This document shows positions 6,062 to 10,127 of a stretch of 10,127 bases of DNA, one piece after another (positions within the stretch are counted from its first letter, which is position 1; each line of letters starts with the position of its first letter). The DNA lies in the NCBI GenBank assembly GCA_033837965.1, contig JAJLLM010000085.1:1-10127 (forward strand). The letters run 5' to 3'. Below the pieces are notes generated by a model. It searched no databases. It worked only from the letters and a program-made list of their open reading frames with translations, and was not told the origin of the DNA. This DNA is from Pseudazoarcus pumilus_A. GTDB lineage: Bacteria; Pseudomonadota; Gammaproteobacteria; Burkholderiales; Rhodocyclaceae. Both the position numbers and the translations under genes were made by a program.

Positions 6062-7804
6062 ATGAGTGCACACGTGCAAACCGGAACCAAGGCAATGAGC
6101 AAGAACAACGAAGCACGCGCGGTACGCCGCTATACCGCGGACCTGTCGGCGGTCGGAGAGCCGGCGCTGTGGGGCTTCGGCGGCGCGCTGGCGCTGGGCA
6201 TCATCCTGATCTGCGGCTTTCTGCTGATGATCTTCTGGAACGGCATGACCACCTTCTGGCCGAAGCCGATCGAGGTCGTCACGCTCAAGAGCGGGCAGCA
6301 GATTGCCGGCGTGCCGTCGCGCTTCGGGCTGTACCGCCCGGAGCCGGGTGTGCTGGCCGCATTGCCGGAAGAGGCCAAGGCCGAAATCCAGGCCATGGAC
6401 GGCTATGCCGAGCGCACGCTGTACCGCGTCGGCAACTACGACCTGTACGGCGAGGACTTCCGCTGGGTGAATGCCTTCGAAGTGCAGGGCGTCGAGCGTG
6501 ACCCGGCGTTCTACTTCTTTGAGCGTCAGGAGTGGGGCGCCTTCGTCGGCCGCATCAAGGGCGTGGTGCTGGACGGCGTCGAGCAGGATCCGGCGGCGCT
6601 GGGGCTCGAGCGCATGCGCGACGAGCAAGAGGCGGCGCGTGACCGCTTCGACGCAATCCGTCAGATCGAGCGCGGCGAGATCGGCAAGATCAACCACGAA
6701 CTGAACAAGCAGCGGCTTGCGCTGCGCCGCATCGAGCTGGAGGACGGCAAGGAGAGTGCTGCCTATCGCGCCGAACTGGCGCGTGTGGAACAGCGCGAAG
6801 CCGACCTGCAGCGTGAGTATCAGCGTCTGCAGGCAGGGGCCAACGAGATCAAGCAGCAGGACGCGCGTTACCGCATCGTGCTGGAAGAGGTCGGCGGCCA
6901 GACCAAGGAAATCGCGCTGTCGCAGATCGTGCGTTTCTACCCGGCCAATGATCTGTCGATCTTCGGCAAGCTCGGCATCTATCTGTCGCGCTGGGCGGAG
7001 TTCCTCACGACCGAGCCGCGCGAGGCCAACACCGAGGGCGGCATCCTGCCGGCAATCTTCGGCACGGTGGTGATGACCATGCTGATGGTGATCGTGGTCG
7101 CGCCCTTCGGCGTCATCACTGCACTGTATCTGCGCGAGTACGCCAAGCAGGGCAAGCTGGTGGGCATGGTGCGGATCGCGGTGAACAACCTCGCCGGCGT
7201 ACCGTCCATCGTGTATGGCGTGTTCGGCCTGGGCTTCTTCGCCTACACCGTGGGCGGTTCGATCGACGCGATCTTCTTCCCCGAGCGGCTGCCCAACCCG
7301 ACCTTCGGTACCGGCGGCATCCTGTGGTCGGCGTTGACGCTGTCGCTGCTGACGGTGCCGGTCGTGATCGTGGCGTCGGAGGAAGCCCTGTCGGCGGTGC
7401 CGCGTTCGATCCGCGAAGGCGCGCTGGCCTGCGGTGCGTCGAAGTGGCAGACCATTCGCTCCATCGTGCTGCCGCACGCCATGCCCGGCATCATGACCGG
7501 CCTGATCCTGGCCATGGCGCGCGGTGCCGGTGAGGTTGCGCCGCTGATGCTGGTGGGCGTGGTCAAGCTCGCGCCGGAGCTGCCGGTGGATGCCTTTGCG
7601 CCGTTCATCCACCTCGAGCGCAGCTTCATGCACCTCGGCTTCCACATCTTCGACGTCGGCTTCCAGTCGCGTAACTCCGAAGCCGGCAAGCCCATGGTTT
7701 TCGTCACCACCTTGCTGCTGCTGGGTCTCATCGTGCTGATGAACTCGTCGGCCATCTACATCCGCAACCGGCTGAAGAAGAAATTCATCGGCAGCCAGTT
7801 CTGA
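6062..7804 (+). CDS. pstA: Phosphate ABC transporter permease PstA, with large periplasmic coiled-coil insertion
   Basis: PstA pairs with PstC to form the phosphate channel in the inner membrane. It has 580 residues against about 296 in E. coli. TM1 lies at about 37-58. Residues 60-310 form an extra, probably periplasmic domain; inside it, 182-266 is a long, highly charged Arg/Glu/Gln/Leu-rich stretch that looks helical and coiled-coil-like. The conserved permease domain runs from about 328 to 570 and begins with GGILPAIFGTVVMTM. It includes NNLAGVPSIVYGVFG (375-389), the EAA loop (440-471: EALSAVPRSIREGALACGAS, then IVLP) that contacts PstB, and ARGAGEVAPLM (486-496). ATG 6062 has a GGAG site 7 nt upstream; a second in-frame ATG at 6095 is possible but has a poorer site. 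The N-terminal extension probably matches the Pfam domain of unknown function reported on PstA proteins (DUF3333, from memory). pstB follows after 18 nt. Confidence 0.94.
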   Translation: MSAHVQTGTKAMSKNNEARAVRRYTADLSAVGEPALWGFGGALALGIILICGFLLMIFWNGMTTFWPKPIEVVTLKSGQQIAGVPSRFGLYRPEPGVLAALPEEAKAEIQAMDGYAERTLYRVGNYDLYGEDFRWVNAFEVQGVERDPAFYFFERQEWGAFVGRIKGVVLDGVEQDPAALGLERMRDEQEAARDRFDAIRQIERGEIGKINHELNKQRLALRRIELEDGKESAAYRAELARVEQREADLQREYQRLQAGANEIKQQDARYRIVLEEVGGQTKEIALSQIVRFYPANDLSIFGKLGIYLSRWAEFLTTEPREANTEGGILPAIFGTVVMTMLMVIVVAPFGVITALYLREYAKQGKLVGMVRIAVNNLAGVPSIVYGVFGLGFFAYTVGGSIDAIFFPERLPNPTFGTGGILWSALTLSLLTVPVVIVASEEALSAVPRSIREGALACGASKWQTIRSIVLPHAMPGIMTGLILAMARGAGEVAPLMLVGVVKLAPELPVDAFAPFIHLERSFMHLGFHIFDVGFQSRNSEAGKPMVFVTTLLLLGLIVLMNSSAIYIRNRLKKKFIGSQF

Positions 7805-7822
7805 ACATCCGGAGTCAAGACA

Positions 7823-8647
7823 ATGAGTACCACCATGATGGAAAAGCCCGCCGCCGATCACCGCACGGTGTATCACGTCGCCGAATCGGGGCAGGGCGCC
7901 GGCATCACGATCCGCGACTTCAACCTCTGGTACGGCGAGTCGCAGGCGCTGTACGGCGTCGATATGGAAGTGCAGCGTGGCATGGTGACCGCGCTGATCG
8001 GCCCGTCGGGCTGCGGCAAGTCGACGTTGCTGCGCTCGCTCAACCGCATGAACGACCTGATCGACAACCTGCGCATCCGCGGCGAAGTGCGGGTCAATCA
8101 GCAGGACATCTATGCGCCCGGCACCGACGTGATCGCGCTGCGCAAGCGCATGGGCATGGTGTTCCAGAAGCCCAACCCCTTCCCGAAGTCGATCTACGAG
8201 AACGTGGTGTTTCCGCTGCGTGTCGAGGGTATTGCCGACAAGACCATGCTGGATGAGGCCTGCGAGCGCGCGCTCAAGGGCTCCGCGCTGTGGAACGAGG
8301 TCAAGGACCGCCTGCACGAGAGCGCGCTGGGTCTCTCCGGCGGTCAGCAGCAGCGTCTGTGCATTGCCCGCGCGATTGCAGCCGAGCCGGAGATCCTGCT
8401 GATGGACGAACCCTGCTCGGCGCTCGACCCGATCGCCACGGCCAAGGTGGAGGACCTCATTGGCGAGTTGAAGGGGCAATTCACCATCGTCATCGTCACC
8501 CACTCGATGCAGCAAGCCGCCCGTGTGTCGGACAACACGGCCTTCATGTATCTGGGCAAGCTGATCGAGTACGGCGCGACCGACACGATGTTCACCAATC
8601 CGCTTGATTCGCGTACCGAGGACTACATCACCGGTCGCTTCGGCTGA
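7823..8647 (+). CDS. pstB: Phosphate ABC transporter ATP-binding protein
   Basis: PstB is the cytoplasmic ATPase that powers phosphate import through PstC and PstA. The 274-residue protein has all ABC motifs: Walker A GPSGCGKST (60-68), Q-loop with Q115 in VFQKPNPFP, signature LSGGQQQR (171-178), Walker B ILLMDEP (191-197), D-loop SALD (199-202) and switch histidine H227 in VTHSMQQAAR. The PstB-typical NPFPKSIYENV and C-terminal TEDYITGRFG are present, which separates it from other ABC ATPases. About 27 N-terminal residues precede the domain, a little longer than in E. coli. ATG 7823 follows GGAG (7811-7814) by 8 nt. It is the last gene of the pst unit, and a strong hairpin terminator follows 15 nt later. 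The phoU gene that often follows pstB is not here. Confidence 0.98.
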   Translation: MSTTMMEKPAADHRTVYHVAESGQGAGITIRDFNLWYGESQALYGVDMEVQRGMVTALIGPSGCGKSTLLRSLNRMNDLIDNLRIRGEVRVNQQDIYAPGTDVIALRKRMGMVFQKPNPFPKSIYENVVFPLRVEGIADKTMLDEACERALKGSALWNEVKDRLHESALGLSGGQQQRLCIARAIAAEPEILLMDEPCSALDPIATAKVEDLIGELKGQFTIVIVTHSMQQAARVSDNTAFMYLGKLIEYGATDTMFTNPLDSRTEDYITGRFG

Positions 8648-8662
8648 TCGTTCCCGTCCGCG

Positions 8663-8703
8663 ACGGGGCAGTGTGCCGGTGGCACACTGCCCCGTTTGCG
8701 TTT
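8663..8703 (+). terminator. Rho-independent terminator of the pst operon
   Basis: A perfect 15-bp inverted repeat, ACGGGGCAGTGTGCC (8663-8677) and GGCACACTGCCCCGT (8681-8695), with a 3-nt GGT loop lies 15 nt after the pstB stop. It is followed by the interrupted T-rich tail TTTGCGTTTG. The very stable stem, the position between pstB and the tpiA promoter and the T-rich tail make it a convincing transcription stop. Confidence 0.88.
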
Positions 8704-8711
8704 GTGCGGCT

Positions 8712-8740
8712 TTGCGATGTCATGGGCGGCGGGCTACAAT
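8712..8740 (+). promoter_or_regulatory. Sigma-70-like promoter of tpiA-secG
   Basis: A -35 box TTGCGA (8712-8717, 4 of 6 to TTGACA) and a -10 box TACAAT (8735-8740, 5 of 6) are separated by an ideal 17 bp. The promoter begins just past the pst terminator. The inferred start of transcription, near 8747, leaves a leader of only about 18 nt before the tpiA ATG. Confidence 0.7.
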
Positions 8741-8764
8741 CGCGCATTTACTCGCGCGCCCGCA

Positions 8765-9520
<756 letters not shown>

Positions 9521-9540
9521 ATCTGGAGTGACATACAAAG

Positions 9541-9939
9541 ATGGGTAGTTACCTGTTCTCGATCGTGCTGGCGATCCATGTGGTGGTCGGTATTTGCGTT
9601 ATCGGCTTGGTGCTTATGCAGCACGGGAAGGGTGCCGACGCGGGGGCCGCCTTCGGCGGTGGCGGTGGTGGTGGCGGTGCCGGCCGCGTGTTCGGCGCGT
9701 CCGGTTCGGCCAACTTCCTGAGCCGCACGACGGCTGTTCTGGCCACGGTGTTCTTCATCACCAGCCTGGGGCTGGCCTACCTCGCCAGCACCAAACCGTC
9801 TGGTCCGACCAGCGTGATGGACAACCCGGTTCCGGTGCCGTCTGCGCCCGTGCTGCAGGGTGATGTTCCGAGTGCCACGCCTTCGGATGTGCCGAGCGCG
9901 CCGCCGGCCGACGTGCCGGCCGCACCGGCGCAAAACTAA
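9541..9939 (+). CDS. secG: Protein translocase subunit SecG
   Basis: SecG is the small inner-membrane subunit of the SecYEG translocon that assists SecA-driven protein export. The 132-residue protein has two membrane helices (about 4-26 and 63-81). Between them is the conserved cytoplasmic segment with MQHGKGADAGAAFG (26-39) and FGASGSANFLSRTTA (51-65). A run of eight glycines (39-46) enlarges this loop compared with E. coli. After the second helix comes a proline- and alanine-rich low-complexity tail of about 50 residues with loose DVPSA/DVPAA repeats, variable in the family. ATG 9541 is preceded by GGAG at 9525-9528, a longer than usual 12-nt spacing. The tpiA-secG-tRNA-Leu order is common in betaproteobacteria, where the nuo operon usually comes next. 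No terminator separates secG from the tRNA promoter. Confidence 0.95.
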   Translation: MGSYLFSIVLAIHVVVGICVIGLVLMQHGKGADAGAAFGGGGGGGGAGRVFGASGSANFLSRTTAVLATVFFITSLGLAYLASTKPSGPTSVMDNPVPVPSAPVLQGDVPSATPSDVPSAPPADVPAAPAQN

Positions 9940-9950
9940 GCCAGACAAGC

Positions 9951-9978
9951 TTGCGCGGGGCGTGCATATCCGTATAAT
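9951..9978 (+). promoter_or_regulatory. Promoter of tRNA-Leu
   Basis: A perfect -10 box TATAAT (9973-9978) lies 16 bp after a weak -35 element TTGCGC (9951-9956, TTG conserved). The bases after the -10 (GCGCG) form a GC-rich discriminator, as in stringently controlled stable-RNA promoters. Transcription should start near 9985, about 15 nt before the mature tRNA. The element begins 11 nt after the secG stop. Confidence 0.72.
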
Positions 9979-9999
9979 GCGCGTTCCCGAGAAATCAGG

Positions 10000-10084
10000 G
10001 CCGACGTGGTGAAATTGGTAGACACGCCATCTTGAGGGGGTGGTGGCGCAAGCCGTGTGAGTTCGAGTCTCACCGTCGGCACCA
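10000..10084 (+). tRNA. tRNA-Leu, anticodon GAG
   Basis: The 85-nt gene folds as a class II tRNA. The acceptor stem is GCCGACG (10000-10006) with CGTCGGC (10074-10080), then discriminator A and an encoded CCA (10082-10084). The D-arm region holds GGTAGACA. The anticodon stem is CCATC/GGTGG around loop TTGAGGG, with anticodon GAG at 10034-10036, reading CUC and CUU. The long variable arm contains GGC-GCAA-GCC. The T arm is GTGAG-TTCGAGT-CTCAC. The long variable arm and close likeness to E. coli tRNA-Leu(GAG) secure the identity. Confidence 0.97.
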
Positions 10085-10096
10085 GAATTCGGAAAG

Positions 10097-10124
10097 AATG
10101 CCCGCATGCGCGGGCATTTTTTTT
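10097..10124 (+). terminator. Rho-independent terminator after tRNA-Leu
   Basis: A perfect 9-bp stem AATGCCCGC (10097-10105) and GCGGGCATT (10110-10118) with a 4-nt ATGC loop runs into eight consecutive T (10117-10124). It lies 12 nt after the tRNA CCA end and is a textbook intrinsic terminator. It should end the tRNA transcript and any tpiA-secG readthrough. Confidence 0.95.
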
Positions 10125-10127
10125 GCC

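Noticed and set aside
6095..6097. Alternative ATG start of pstA at codon 12
   Set aside because: ATG 6062 has the better GGAG site at correct spacing; the choice changes only 11 N-terminal residues and cannot be settled from sequence alone.
3409..6108. An 899-codon open frame on the minus strand opposite pstC
   Set aside because: Its translation is a His/Arg/Gln/Asp/Gly-rich low-complexity product typical of the antisense of a GC-rich gene, while the + strand encodes recognisable PstC. It is a codon-bias shadow.
6008..8515. An 835-codon open frame on the minus strand opposite pstA and pstB
   Set aside because: It shows the same His/Arg/Gln-rich composition and spans the antisense of two clearly real genes plus their intergenic gap; no domain is recognisable.
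8696..8764. Upstream in-frame starts for tpiA (TTG 8696, ATG 8717)
   Set aside because: They would place the -35 and -10 boxes inside the coding region and add residues that are not part of the conserved TIM N-terminus.

Overview
The window is a high-GC, gene-dense bacterial chromosome segment with every gene on the + strand. Gene order is folP (5'-truncated) - glmM - pstS - pstC - pstA - pstB - tpiA - secG - tRNA-Leu(GAG). This order, the enlarged PstC and PstA proteins and the GC-rich codon use suggest a betaproteobacterium, most likely of the Rhodocyclales (Azoarcus/Thauera/Zoogloea type). The taxonomic call is an inference from remembered gene order, not from a search.

Region 1 (1-2079): the end of a housekeeping unit. 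folP (dihydropteroate synthase, folate synthesis) is followed after 30 nt by glmM (phosphoglucosamine mutase, UDP-GlcNAc and cell-wall precursor synthesis). Region 2 (2080-2356): an intergenic stretch with three small perfect hairpins. After them comes a clear PhoB-type promoter: two Pho-box half-sites 11 bp apart, then a GATAAT -10 box 10 bp downstream.

Region 3 (2357-8703): the high-affinity phosphate ABC importer. PstS is the secreted periplasmic binding protein, PstC and PstA are the permeases and PstB is the ATPase. A 12-bp perfect hairpin separates pstS from pstCAB and probably lets the binding protein be made in excess. A strong 15-bp hairpin closes the operon after pstB. No phoU or phoBR is present here. 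PstC (877 aa) and PstA (580 aa) are far larger than the E. coli-type proteins. Each carries a big predicted periplasmic domain after its first membrane helix: propeller-like repeats in PstC and a long charged helical, coiled-coil-like region in PstA. PstC also has about four extra hydrophobic segments inside its permease core.

Region 4 (8704-10127): tpiA (glycolysis) starts from its own sigma-70-like promoter with a very short leader and no visible Shine-Dalgarno site. It is followed 20 nt later by secG (Sec translocon subunit). A tRNA-Leu(GAG) gene with its own TATAAT promoter and a strong terminator ends the window.

Most of the window is conserved core genome. I see no mobile element, CRISPR array or wholly new system. 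The observations most worth following are the uncharacterised periplasmic domains of PstC and PstA and the regulatory layout of the pst operon.
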